Position numbers and translations under genes: made by a program. A model generated the notes under the pieces. That model ran no database searches and was not told where the DNA came from. It saw nothing but the letters and a program-made list of their open reading frames with translations. A stretch of DNA of 64,000 nucleotides from Microbacterium proteolyticum (GTDB taxonomy: Bacteria > Actinomycetota > Actinomycetes > Actinomycetales > Microbacteriaceae), in assembly GCF_030818075.1 (NCBI RefSeq), contig NZ_JAUSZZ010000001.1:744001-808000 (forward strand), in the 5' to 3' direction. Below, piece after piece: positions 19,048-28,316 of the stretch (position 1 is the first letter of the stretch; each line of letters opens with the position of its first letter).

Positions 19048-19088
19048 GCGGCCCCCTTCGCTTGTCTGCCTCGGACAGTACCACGCGA

Positions 19089-19104
19089 TACGCAGTAGTG
19101 CGTA
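19089..19104. promoter_or_regulatory. probable PadR operator
   Basis: Perfect palindrome TACGCA-GTAG-TGCGTA, 42 bp upstream of the padR start. It falls where a repressor of the padR-HAAS promoter would bind. Confidence 0.6.
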
Positions 19105-19240
19105 GTGCGGGATGCCCGCCTTTTATCAGGGGGTCGGCAAGGTGGAGTCCACGCCTGCGGCGTCGCCGCTGACGTTCCCGGGACGCGTGTCGTGCCTGAG
19201 AACCGCATGACGCCCCCTCCCGTCCGGCGAGAGGGGGACT

Positions 19241-19246
19241 TACACT
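19241..19246 (+). promoter_or_regulatory. putative -10 (TACACT) of the GAF regulator gene
   Basis: TACACT lies 33 nt before the GTG at 19280, which has its own GGGAAG ribosome site. No clear -35 element is visible. Confidence 0.4.
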
Positions 19247-19279
19247 GAAGACTCCTCCGTCACCGTCGATGGGAAGAAC

Positions 19280-20566
19280 GTGCCCTCTCCGTGGTCGCGA
19301 CCTTCGATCTCCCCCGAGAACTCGGGCCTGATGATCGCGCGTGCCCACGACGAACTCCTCGCCGGCAATGACGATCGGCGACTCGCCGATGTGCGACCGC
19401 TCGTGCGGGAATCGTGGCGGCGGTCGTTGGCATCCCTCGTCGGCCCCGAGGGTCTGCCGACCCTCGACTTCTCCCGCGAGGAACTCGACGAGTACCGGCG
19501 ACAGCATCCTCTCGCCGGCGTGATGGACATGGTGCGGGCGCTTCTCCTGCCTGGCACCGCCGAGGAGTCCGGCGTCGTCGTGGCGGTGGGCGATGCGGCG
19601 GGACGTCTGCTGTGGGTCGAGGGCGATCGGCACGTGCGCACGCTCACCGGCGGCATGGGTTTCGTGGCCGGGGCGAACTGGGCCGAGGAAGTGGTGGGCA
19701 CTTCCGCACCGGGAACCGCGCTCACTCTGGGGCGTTCGGTGCAGATCCGCGGTGCGGAGCACTTCAATCGCCTGGTGCAGCCGTGGTCGTGCACCGCAGC
19801 GCCCGTGCACGACCCCGAGACGCGTCGCCTGCTCGGCATGATCGACGTCACCGGCGGACCCGAGGCCGTCACCCCGCAGGCGCAGCTGCTCGTGGATGCC
19901 ACGGCCCGGGCGATCGAGAACGAGGTCCTCGTGGCGCGGCTGCGGGCGCAGTCGACCCCTCCGCCCCGGAGGGCGTCGCCGTCGCGGATGGTCTTGCACA
20001 CGCTCGGCCGCGACCGGGCACTGCTGGAAGTGGGAGGGTCGGGGCTCGAACTCAGCGCTCGACACGCGGAGATCCTGACGCTGCTCGCCGTGCACCGAGA
20101 GGGCATGTCGGCCGAAGCGCTGAGCGAGGCGGTGTACGGCCACTCCGCTGTCGAGACCCTGCGGCCCGAGATGGTGCGGCTGCGGCGTGCACTCGTTCCC
20201 TTCGCACCGTCGCTGGTACCCGCATCGCGACCGTACCGTCTGCCCGACGTCATCGAGACCGATGCGCAGCACGTGCTCTCGTTGCTCGACCGGGGTGCTC
20301 ATCGCGTCGCCCTCGCGGCCTGCGCGGGCCCCGTGCTCCCCCAGTCGGATGCGCCGGGCATCGTCGAGCTCCGGGAGTCGGTGCGCGCGGCCCTGCGGGA
20401 GACCCTGATGGCCGAGGCGGGCGTCGATGTGCTGCTCGCCTTCGCCGACACCGCGGACGGGCACGACGACGAGGAAGTGCTGAGGCTGTGTCTGTCGATG
20501 CTGCCCGCCCGCTCGCCCAAGCGTGCCGGACTCGTCGCGCGGATCGAGCGACTGGAGCGGGAGTGA
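19280..20566 (+). CDS. GAF-domain transcriptional regulator
   Basis: 428 aa. The N-terminal third (RPLVRESWRRSLA...) resembles AcoR-type regulators; the GAF-like sensor spans roughly residues 95-215 (VVVAVGDAAGRLLWVEGD, GMGFVAGANWAEEVVGTSAPGTAL, MIDVTGG). The C-terminal part carries a winged-helix-like segment (LELSARHAEILTLLAVHREGMSAEALSEAVYG) instead of an AAA+ domain, so it does not look sigma-54 dependent. In Actinobacteria such regulators stand next to an NAD-aldehyde dehydrogenase and a DUF779 gene, as here, and are thought to respond to aldehydes or alcohols. GTG start with GGGAAG upstream. Confidence 0.85.
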   Translation: MPSPWSRPSISPENSGLMIARAHDELLAGNDDRRLADVRPLVRESWRRSLASLVGPEGLPTLDFSREELDEYRRQHPLAGVMDMVRALLLPGTAEESGVVVAVGDAAGRLLWVEGDRHVRTLTGGMGFVAGANWAEEVVGTSAPGTALTLGRSVQIRGAEHFNRLVQPWSCTAAPVHDPETRRLLGMIDVTGGPEAVTPQAQLLVDATARAIENEVLVARLRAQSTPPPRRASPSRMVLHTLGRDRALLEVGGSGLELSARHAEILTLLAVHREGMSAEALSEAVYGHSAVETLRPEMVRLRRALVPFAPSLVPASRPYRLPDVIETDAQHVLSLLDRGAHRVALAACAGPVLPQSDAPGIVELRESVRAALRETLMAEAGVDVLLAFADTADGHDDEEVLRLCLSMLPARSPKRAGLVARIERLERE

Positions 20567-20572
20567 GGGTGC

Positions 20573-20590
20573 GGGGCGACTTGTCGCCCC
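20573..20590 (+). terminator. hairpin after the GAF regulator
   Basis: GGGGCGAC-TT-GTCGCCCC directly after the stop codon, followed by TT. Six to eight GC-rich pairs. Confidence 0.6.
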
Positions 20591-20683
20591 TTGCGCGTCA
20601 GGACGAGGGGCGGCTTGGCGGCGACGGCGTCCCCGGCGCGCAGTGATGGGCCGGAGCCGACCCCCGATGTCGGAGCCCCTCGT

Positions 20684-20689
20684 TACGCT
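20684..20689 (+). promoter_or_regulatory. putative leaderless -10 (TACGCT)
   Basis: TACGCT ends 6 nt before the ATG at 20696. No Shine-Dalgarno sequence is present. Confidence 0.45.
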
Positions 20690-20695
20690 GAACAT

Positions 20696-21220
20696 ATGGA
20701 CGAAAACGCGCTGGACATCTTCTCGGCAGCTCGCGCCCGTCGCGACGTGGGGCGCATCCGCGAGGCGCTCGCCGAGGTCAAGGCGGGCGACGTCGCGCGG
20801 GTGATCGTGCGTTCTCCGCGCTATGGTCTGTACGCCCTCGAGGGCACCGTGCGCATCGGAGTCGGCGGCCAGCCGCTGGTGGGTGACGTCATCCTCGCCA
20901 CCAGCGCCGAGATCCAGCGCATCGACCTCGGTATCGACGCCCCGCAACCGGCGCTCGAGGCCGACGTGGTCGACCCGTCCACGCTCCCCCACGGCACGCC
21001 CGTGCGCGTCACCTTCCTCACGCCGACGCACCAGACGTTCGCGCTGACCGGTCCCATCACGGCCGGCAACGACCGCTTCCTCCTCGTCGGTAGCTGGATC
21101 GTCGCAGACGACCGCGCCATCGCGCCGCGCGTACAGAGCATCGAGCGTCTCGACGACGTCGACCTGCACGAGGTCAACGTGCCGCCACTGCGCTCGGTGC
21201 TCGCCGACGCCGACGCGTAA
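20696..21220 (+). CDS. conserved hypothetical protein
   Basis: About 174 aa, soluble and beta-rich by composition (VARVIVRSPRYGLYALEGTVRIGVGGQPLVGDVILATS). No signal peptide, membrane segment or recognised catalytic motif. The pattern of short turns separated by V/I-rich strands suggests a small barrel, but I do not recognise the family. ATG 20696 is chosen because a -10-like TACGCT lies 6 nt upstream; the frame is open 105 nt further but reads as low-complexity. The 3' end, including the stop codon, is the first unit of a four-copy 44-bp tandem repeat. Confidence 0.72.
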   Translation: MDENALDIFSAARARRDVGRIREALAEVKAGDVARVIVRSPRYGLYALEGTVRIGVGGQPLVGDVILATSAEIQRIDLGIDAPQPALEADVVDPSTLPHGTPVRVTFLTPTHQTFALTGPITAGNDRFLLVGSWIVADDRAIAPRVQSIERLDDVDLHEVNVPPLRSVLADADA

Positions 21221-21370
21221 AGGGCGGGTTTGGCGGCGCGGTGTTCGCTGACGCCGTCGCGGAAGGGGCGGGGTTGGTGGCGCGGTGCTCGCTGTCACTG
21301 ACGCGTAGAGGGCGGGTCTGGCGGCGCGGTGCTCGCCGACGCTGACGCGTAGTGGCGGGCCCGCGGCGGC
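21196..21370. repeat. four-copy 44-bp tandem repeat derived from a gene's 3' end
   Basis: Units begin at 21196, 21240, 21284 and 21328, each opening GGTG(C/T)TCGC and continuing through a degraded form of the same 44 bp. The fourth is slightly shorter and diverged. Unit 1 holds the last eight codons and the TAA of the 20696 gene; the other three lie in the following gene-free 480 bp. Units differ at several positions, so the array is not recent. Confidence 0.8.
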
Positions 21371-21510
21371 TGCGCACCCGTCGTCCGCGCCGGCAGAACG
21401 GATGCCACGGCCGCGGGGTCGTTGCATCCGTCGATCGCGGGTGAGACCGGCGTGGGTCCGCCGACGGTGCCGAGCGCGCCCGCGCCCCGGCCGCGCCGTC
21501 GCTTGGCCCT

Positions 21511-21594
21511 CGCCGAGATCACATGATCTCGCCGAGATCACCCGTGTTGGCGCGGAACGGCATGTGATCTCGGGCGGATCGTGTGATCTCGGCG
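21511..21594. repeat. large imperfect palindrome with four CGCCGAGATCAC copies
   Basis: Arms of 34 bp (21511-21544, 21561-21594) around a 16-nt loop. Each arm holds two copies of a CGCCGAGATCAC-like motif 19 bp apart: starts at 21511 and 21530 on plus, and 21563 and 21582 read on minus. The first copy also forms the exact palindrome CGAGATCACATGATCTCG. It lies 110 bp before the aldehyde dehydrogenase ATG, so it may be an operator for the upstream GAF regulator, or one of the stem-loop repeat elements seen elsewhere in this window. Confidence 0.75.
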
Positions 21595-21703
21595 CACGCC
21601 GCTCCACCGCGTGCAATCGGATGCAACCTCTGTCGGCGTACGGTCGCCGCATCGCCGCCCCACACTCGACCGCGGCGATTCATGACCGTCGAAGGAGACC
21701 AGC

Positions 21704-23254
<1,551 letters not shown>

Positions 23255-23261
23255 TCGGCAG

Positions 23262-23289
23262 GGCGCCGGGGCTCGCGGGCCCCGGCGCC
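23262..23289 (+). terminator. strong hairpin after the aldehyde dehydrogenase
   Basis: GGCGCCGGGGC-TCGCGG-GCCCCGGCGCC: an 11-bp perfect GC stem starting 8 nt after the stop, with no T-run. Confidence 0.7.
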
Positions 23290-23348
23290 GCGCTCCTGCG
23301 CTCGTGGGGGCTGGCGGCACCCGGAGGCACGCTGTGCCCGCCTGATCA

Positions 23349-23398
23349 TGTCCCACTTTGTGCGAGTTCGCCGCCGCTTTCTCGCACGAAGTGGGACA
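23349..23398. repeat. stem-loop element A
   Basis: 18-bp arms TGTCCCACTTTGTGCGAG (23349-23366) and its near-perfect complement (23381-23398, one G-T mismatch) around a 14-nt loop. A third arm, TCGCACGAGGTGGGACAC, recurs alone at 23483-23500. Together they fill most of the 366-bp gap between the aldehyde dehydrogenase terminator and the DUF779 gene. Confidence 0.75.
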
Positions 23399-23620
23399 CG
23401 GCTCCGGCGCGTCGTCCTCTGTCGGGGATTGCGGCACCACGTGGAGCGCCATGTCCGGGCCGTGCGCTTTCGGACTTTCGCGTCGCACGAGGTGGGACAC
23501 AGTGTCCGTCCGCCGCTGAAGGCGGGGCGCCGGCGGCCGAAACGTCCCCGTTCGTGCCGGCCGGGGACACCCCGCTCGCACCGGGCGGGACATGACTACT
23601 CAGAGCAAGGAGAAGAACGG

Positions 23621-24013
23621 ATGCCGGAGTTCTCACGCGTCGAGGTGACGGATGCCGCTGCCGCACTGCTGCGCGACCTGACGGCGAAGCACGGCCCGCT
23701 GATGTTCCATCAGTCCGGTGGCTGCTGTGACGGCAGTTCTCCCATGTGTTACCCGGTGGGGATGTTCCTCACCGGCCCGAGCGACGTGCGCCTCGGCGCG
23801 ATCGACGTCGGTCTGGATGACCCGATCGAGGTCTACATGTCGGAGTCGCAGTTCGAGTACTGGAAGTTCACCCACCTCACCATCGATGTCGTGCCGGGCC
23901 GCGGCGCCGGCTTCTCGGTGGAGGGTCCGACGGGCATGCGGTTCCTCATCCGGTCGCGGATGTTGACGGAGCCGGAGGCGGTGGCGTTCGGGGTGCAGAC
24001 CGTTCGCGAGTAA
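23621..24013 (+). CDS. DUF779 family protein
   Basis: 130 aa, small and soluble. It carries the Cys-rich signature HQSGGCCDGSSPMCYP (residues about 32-47), which could bind metal, and ends in RFLIRSRMLTEPEAVAFG. The biochemical role is unknown, but DUF779 proteins repeatedly follow NAD-aldehyde dehydrogenases, so a helper or detoxification role in the same pathway is likely. The ATG has AAGGAGAA upstream, and the long frame to its left is not coding. Its last 68 bp overlap an antisense small membrane-protein gene. Confidence 0.9.
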   Translation: MPEFSRVEVTDAAAALLRDLTAKHGPLMFHQSGGCCDGSSPMCYPVGMFLTGPSDVRLGAIDVGLDDPIEVYMSESQFEYWKFTHLTIDVVPGRGAGFSVEGPTGMRFLIRSRMLTEPEAVAFGVQTVRE

Positions 24014-24254
24014 GGGCGGCCCGCCAGAGACGGTCGCTTATGAAGGCGGTGAGGGCGAAAGCCGTCACGAGGACCGGTACCGACAGCACAGCTCTGGGTG
24101 CGAGGCCGCCCACCAGGAAACCGATCAGCGTGATCGAAAGCCCGGCGGTGATGCTCGTCCGTGGTCGCAGCGGGTCGACGAGAAGGCCGATGCCGATGCC
24201 GATCAGAGCGACGAAGACTCCGACGATGACCGCGAGGTCGACTGTTTCGTTCAT
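23946..24254 (-). CDS. small three-helix membrane protein
   Basis: 102 aa with three hydrophobic segments (LAVIVGVFVALIGIGIGLL, ITAGLSITLIGFLVGGL, AVLSVPVLVTAFALTAFI) and a Pro/Ala-rich tail. I do not recognise the family. The ATG at 24254 has GGAGG 8-9 nt upstream, good evidence for translation; a GTG at 24263 would overlap that site. It runs convergently into the DUF779 gene, and the last 22 codons overlap it on the opposite strand, so the C-terminal end is less certain. Confidence 0.65.
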   Translation of the reverse strand: MNETVDLAVIVGVFVALIGIGIGLLVDPLRPRTSITAGLSITLIGFLVGGLAPRAVLSVPVLVTAFALTAFISDRLWRAALTRERSAPRTPPPPAPSTSATG

Positions 24255-24501
24255 GGTGAGCACCTCCGCACGCAGTGTCGTTCGAACTGCCAGCGTGGCA
24301 CGCGCGATGGCCGCGGTGTGGTGGTTTCACCCCCCAGGCTCCGCCGATTCGCCCGAGGGTAGTCGCGCGGTGTGGTCGTCGTCCCTGCAGAACCGGCCCG
24401 CGCGTTCGGCCCTTTCGCGCTCGACCACGAGCGTCGCTTCGAGCCCGTGCGCTGGGGTGGCTGCAGCGCGGCCAGCGTTGCGTGCCGCGCGCGTTCTACC
24501 C

Positions 24502-25002
24502 CTACGGTGCGGGTGGAGGCGGGGTGGGGAGCCCGCCGTAGTAATCGAGCGGGTTACCGGGCACGCAGATGCCGCCGAGGCTGATGGCATAGGTGGGAGA
24601 CGTGGCGAAGGAGATGGCCTTGACCGGTCCCCCTGAACCGAACACGACGATGACCGGGTCGGTGACGACGCGGGAATCGATTCCGATCGACGTCCAGTAG
24701 TCCACGACGCGTTGGGCGTCGGCCGCCGGGTCGGTTCCGGGCGTGCCGGCGTATCCACCGTGACCGAAGGTGACGCCGGGGCGGTCATCGATCTGGCAAT
24801 CCTGGGGGATGGGCTCGCCCTGGGCATCCCGCACCCAACCCGTGGCACCGGAGGCGGCCATGGTTCCGTCGAGCACGCTCATGGTCTGATCCCGTGCCTG
24901 TTCGGGTGTCATGTACTCGTTCTCCTCCGTCGTTGTGCAGCCCGTCATGAGTGAGGCCGCTACGGCGACCGTCACGAATGCACGTGCAACTCTCGCGCTC
25001 AC
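24502..25002 (-). CDS. putative lipoprotein
   Basis: 166 aa with a lipoprotein signal: basic start, hydrophobic core and lipobox LMTGC (Cys22), so lipid-anchored outside the membrane. The mature part (MTPEQARDQTMSVLDGTMAASGATGWVRDAQGEP...) and the Pro-rich end belong to no family I recognise. The GTG start overlaps by 4 nt (GTGA) the stop of the ancestral reading frame of the upstream hydrolase, which argues that the two were translationally coupled. Third gene of the 27243-24502 cluster. Confidence 0.82.
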   Translation of the reverse strand: MSARVARAFVTVAVAASLMTGCTTTEENEYMTPEQARDQTMSVLDGTMAASGATGWVRDAQGEPIPQDCQIDDRPGVTFGHGGYAGTPGTDPAADAQRVVDYWTSIGIDSRVVTDPVIVVFGSGGPVKAISFATSPTYAISLGGICVPGNPLDYYGGLPTPPPPAP

Positions 25003-25230
25003 AGTCCGATTCCCGGTGCTCTCATGACGTCCCTCCAGAACGGTTCTCCGGGGCTCGGGCCCTTCGGGACCGCTGGCGTTGTCCGACCACCTTGACCGGT
25101 TGTCGCGAGCGCGGCGTTACGAAGCGCTTCGGTGCCCTTGTCGAAGTACCCCCAACCCTGACCCGCCGGGACAAGAGCGCTGTGGTCGGTGACGGGATGC
25201 ATTCCATTGTCACCGTCGGTGCGAAAGCTT
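24999..25230 (-). pseudogene. displaced C-terminal frame of the DUF1023 hydrolase
   Basis: Reading on from the hydrolase after a one-base shift near 25221-25230 gives RTDGDNGMHPVTDHSALVPA and then GWGYFDKGTEALRNAALATTG. This looks like the genuine family end, unlike the Arg-rich tail of the uninterrupted frame. It stops at 24999, overlapping the lipoprotein GTG. In the genome as given it can be translated only by frameshifting. Confidence 0.7.
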
Positions 25231-26893
25231 GAGCGCCGAAGGACGGTGAGACGGGATCTATCGGGTGCGCCGGACTTGTCCTACCCGTCCAGGCCCACTG
25301 ATCCCCTTGCCCGTTCTCCATCACGGGGATGACGTTCCGAGCCTGTCCTGCGTACACCGCGTTCGCTCGGATGTCGGCCGCCGAATCCACGGCGGCTGGG
25401 AGGCCAGCGGAACCGACGGCGACAAAGGCGTCCACCTCCGGTGTCTCGGGCAGGGTCAACGCGATTGCCGAGGTCGTCGTGCCGTACGAGTGGCCGATCA
25501 CCGAGAGCGCCGGACCATCCGGTCGAGCGGCGACCAACCCGCTAAGAGCCCGGCTGAGCTGCAGCCCGCCTTGTTCGGCATTCGCGTCGTCGAGGACCTG
25601 GAATAGGCCCTGGCTGAGAGGGATCGGAGGCGTCTCGTAACCGATCCACGCGACGACCGCGTTTCTCGTCACCGGGGACACGCGCGATTGTTCGTCGAGG
25701 ATATTCTGCGCAGCAGCTGCCCAGCCCGTCATGTCCTTCGTCGTCGTCCCCATTCCAGGAACGGCGTAAGCGACATTCGTAGCATCGTCGAGGTCGCCAA
25801 TCGACACGGCGGCTAACGGAGGATCGTCCGATGTGAGCGAAACGAGAGACCGCGGGGCTCGGTTCGGTGGGGATGCCAGGGCCACCTCGATGTTCAGAAG
25901 GTTGTCCAGCCGCTCTCGCAGGATCTTCAGTCGAGAATCACGCCCCCCACCCGCTCCGCCGACGGGGTTCCACGCGGGATCGTCTCTCTTACGCTCCGCT
26001 TCCAGCGCCTCTCGGGCTGCTGCGATCGCGTGCGTCAACGCCAGTCGATTCGCATCGTCGCGCGACGCATAGTCGACTCCCTCGAGGTTTCCGACGATGA
26101 GCGGCGCTCCTGAGATGAGAGCGTCGGCACGCGCGCTATCGAGGGTCCGCCACCAGGCGGCAACGTCCGAGGCCCCCGGTGGATGGGCTCGAAGCATCCG
26201 CTCCCAGTCGGGGTGTTCACGCAGGAGCTCCGCGACGGCGTCCATGTCGCTATCGGCGAGACGCTGAAGGATTTTCATCGAAACCGTCGCGCAGAAAGCG
26301 GCGCTCTTCTGACCCCACGTCAGCGATGGAATTCTCGGAGAACTCGACGTCCATGTCATCGGCGAGACCCCGTCGGCGTCGCCTATCCGACTGAGGTCGC
26401 GCTCGCACTCCTCCAGCGCAGCGAAGACGAGTGCGCGCAGGCTCGCGCATCGTTCCTGCAATTCCGCGTTCTGCGAGAACCCGTAGGGACCCCATCCCGC
26501 CAGAGGATCACTCGGGTCGTCGCGGGAGCCGGTCTCGCTTCTGCGATACGCCAGGACGGTGGCGCGGTGGGCGGCGATATCGCTGATGAGCTGAGTGCGC
26601 GTCCACTCCAGCGCCGCCAGCGTCTCAGCCAGCGTGCTCAGAGCGAGGGATGCCGTTACGGAGGTGTCCCTGAAGTCGGTGGCCGCCGCAGCCGTTGGCT
26701 GCATCGCGCTCACGGCGCGGCCGGTGTCAGGGGTGTCGAAGACCTGGGGCAATGTCCGCCACCTCGCGGAGGCATCGGCGACGCACGCGAACACCGTGCG
26801 TCCTGACGACGCCATGGCGTCTGCGGCAGCGATGAGAGCAGCCGGGTCGACAGGAAGGTCGGGGACGGCGCCGACATCGATGAGGGCGCTCAA
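25022..26893 (-). CDS. DUF1023-type alpha/beta hydrolase, C-terminus frameshifted
   Basis: 623-aa open frame. Residues 1-330 are helical and resemble the N-terminal module of actinobacterial secreted or ESX-linked proteins (PDLPVDPAALIAAADAMASSGRTVF). From about residue 385 it is a DUF1023 alpha/beta hydrolase with AYAVPGMGTTTKDM and the nucleophile elbow GHSYGTTT (Ser469). After about residue 556 the sequence becomes Arg-rich and unlike the family, while the next frame continues the expected one: one base appears to be missing, or a -1 slip is needed at GCTTTCGC. The ATG overlaps the preceding gene's stop (ATGA). Substrate unknown. Confidence 0.8.
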   Translation of the reverse strand: MSALIDVGAVPDLPVDPAALIAAADAMASSGRTVFACVADASARWRTLPQVFDTPDTGRAVSAMQPTAAAATDFRDTSVTASLALSTLAETLAALEWTRTQLISDIAAHRATVLAYRRSETGSRDDPSDPLAGWGPYGFSQNAELQERCASLRALVFAALEECERDLSRIGDADGVSPMTWTSSSPRIPSLTWGQKSAAFCATVSMKILQRLADSDMDAVAELLREHPDWERMLRAHPPGASDVAAWWRTLDSARADALISGAPLIVGNLEGVDYASRDDANRLALTHAIAAAREALEAERKRDDPAWNPVGGAGGGRDSRLKILRERLDNLLNIEVALASPPNRAPRSLVSLTSDDPPLAAVSIGDLDDATNVAYAVPGMGTTTKDMTGWAAAAQNILDEQSRVSPVTRNAVVAWIGYETPPIPLSQGLFQVLDDANAEQGGLQLSRALSGLVAARPDGPALSVIGHSYGTTTSAIALTLPETPEVDAFVAVGSAGLPAAVDSAADIRANAVYAGQARNVIPVMENGQGDQWAWTGRTSPAHPIDPVSPSFGAQAFAPTVTMECIPSPTTALLSRRVRVGGTSTRAPKRFVTPRSRQPVKVVGQRQRSRRARAPENRSGGTS

Positions 26894-27243
26894 AAGACGA
26901 CCGATCCGGAGCCGCGTCTGTAGGAGGTCTCAGCGGTACTTTTCGCCACGGCATCCGTCTGCACCGCCATCTCGTCGTCGCCCGCGATGTAGGCGAGCGT
27001 GGCGTCTTGCACTCTCCGAGCGACATCACCCGCGTACGACGCCATGCCGGGACCGCTCCGGCGGCGGGTCGAGAAGACCGACACCAGGACCTTCCTGACG
27101 TCGGAAGCGTCGGGGCGGAGTGAGGCGATGGCGTCGTCGACCGCGATCAACGTCTGCGCGACGGCCTCGATGACGTCATCGAGGTGCGCCGAGACATCGG
27201 ACATGACGTCTGCGACGCCGGTGGCATCCACGGAATATCGCAT
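26890..27243 (-). CDS. ESX/WXG100-like small helical protein (DUF6507-like)
   Basis: 117 aa, almost entirely helical: MRYSVDATGVADVMSDVSAHLDDVIEAV, then a linker and ARRVQDATLAYIAGDDEMAVQTDAVAKSTAET. No signal peptide. Shape and partnering are those of WXG100-superfamily proteins, though no W-x-G is present. It overlaps the DUF1023 hydrolase by 4 nt, so the two may interact as substrate and chaperone or as a secreted pair. The ATG at 27243 is preferred over the open frame to 27321, which reads into the terminator hairpin. Confidence 0.7.
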   Translation of the reverse strand: MRYSVDATGVADVMSDVSAHLDDVIEAVAQTLIAVDDAIASLRPDASDVRKVLVSVFSTRRRSGPGMASYAGDVARRVQDATLAYIAGDDEMAVQTDAVAKSTAETSYRRGSGSVVF

Positions 27244-27271
27244 GCGACACACCCTAGGGAAGCTGGGCAGG

Positions 27272-27308
27272 CCGGGAGGGCGGGGTGTGGATAACTCCAC
27301 CCTCCCGG
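27272..27308 (-). terminator. hairpin after the methyltransferase gene
   Basis: Arms CCGGGAGGG (27272-27280) and CCCTCCCGG (27300-27308), with extra GTG/CAC pairing inside. It is 33 nt beyond the methyltransferase stop and just upstream of the ESX-like gene. Confidence 0.6.
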
Positions 27309-27340
27309 GAAACGGAATCACCCCATCGGTGCGCAGGGCC

Positions 27341-28171
27341 TCATGCCGGCTTCGATGCGCGGATCGTGTAGCTCAACGGCATGACCGAGGGTTGCGCGGC
27401 CAGCGCGTACTCGCCGTCGGGGCGCTGGGTCATGCGGCCCGGGAGGGCCTCCCACGGCACGCTGTCGTGCTCGATGAGCGCGTCGAGGCGGAGGTCCTGG
27501 TCGAGCAGGGCGGTGACGATCTCGCCGAGGCCCCGGTTCCACTCGTATGTGCGGGTCGACGTCAGTGGCGCGGAGACCTCGACGTAGGTGCTCTCGTCAT
27601 CCCACTCGAGGGGCGTGCTCTGCTCGAAGTAGGGAAAAGCCAGCGACAGACCGGGGAGCGTCTCGTTCATGGACCACAGGATCGGATGCCCCTCGCGAAG
27701 ATGCAGCGTGCCCCCGGGAGCCAGCAGATCGGCCACGATGCCCGCCCATTCCGTGATCGAGGGCAGCCAGCACAGCGCGCCGATACCGGTGTAGACGATG
27801 TCGAACGTTCCGCGGGGCAGCACCTTCGCGGCATCCCGGACGTCGGCCTGCACGTAGTCGATGTCGGCACCGGCCTCGTCAGCCAGACGGCGAGCCTCGA
27901 CGACGGCGTTCTCGGAGAAGTCGAGGCCGGTCACCCGCGCACCCAGGCGCGCCAGCGAGAGGGTGTCGGTGCCGATGTGACACTGCAGGTGCACGGTACG
28001 CCGACCGGCAATGTCGCCGAGCAGTGGCAGGTCGAAGCGGACGACGTCGGAGAGCGCGTCCGCGTCGGCGACATAGCGCTGCACTCCGTAGCCCGAGCCG
28101 TCGCGGGCCGCATGGAGCGTCGCACGCTCGTCCCAGTTGGCGCGGTTCGCATCGATGTAGTCGGAGGTCAT
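27341..28171 (-). CDS. class I SAM-dependent methyltransferase
   Basis: 276 aa. Motif I TVHLQCHIGTDTLSLARLGARVTGLDFS has the uncommon HLQCHIGTD form found in a family of small-molecule methyltransferases; later motifs are YVQADVRDA and FDIVYTGIGALCWLPS. The C-terminal part (RTYEWNRGLGEIVTALLDQDL) is also typical. Substrate unknown. The ATG at 28171 follows GGGAAGGG with good spacing, so the longer frame to 28243 is rejected. It is divergent from the ATP-grasp gene. Confidence 0.87.
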   Translation of the reverse strand: MTSDYIDANRANWDERATLHAARDGSGYGVQRYVADADALSDVVRFDLPLLGDIAGRRTVHLQCHIGTDTLSLARLGARVTGLDFSENAVVEARRLADEAGADIDYVQADVRDAAKVLPRGTFDIVYTGIGALCWLPSITEWAGIVADLLAPGGTLHLREGHPILWSMNETLPGLSLAFPYFEQSTPLEWDDESTYVEVSAPLTSTRTYEWNRGLGEIVTALLDQDLRLDALIEHDSVPWEALPGRMTQRPDGEYALAAQPSVMPLSYTIRASKPA

Positions 28172-28304
28172 GGCATCCCTTCCCGCTGGCACAGCCTTGA
28201 CACGATACAGAGTCCGGATGCCGAGCACCGTCTGCCCGAGCACGGATCGCCGGCGACGTGACCCTACGTGACAGCCCGTTCATCTCGATGTCGGAGGCTC
28301 GCGT

Positions 28305-28310
28305 TAGCCT
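28305..28310 (+). promoter_or_regulatory. putative leaderless -10 (TAGCCT)
   Basis: TAGCCT lies 6 nt before the ATG at 28317. No ribosome site intervenes. Confidence 0.45.
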
Positions 28311-28316
28311 GGCGGC

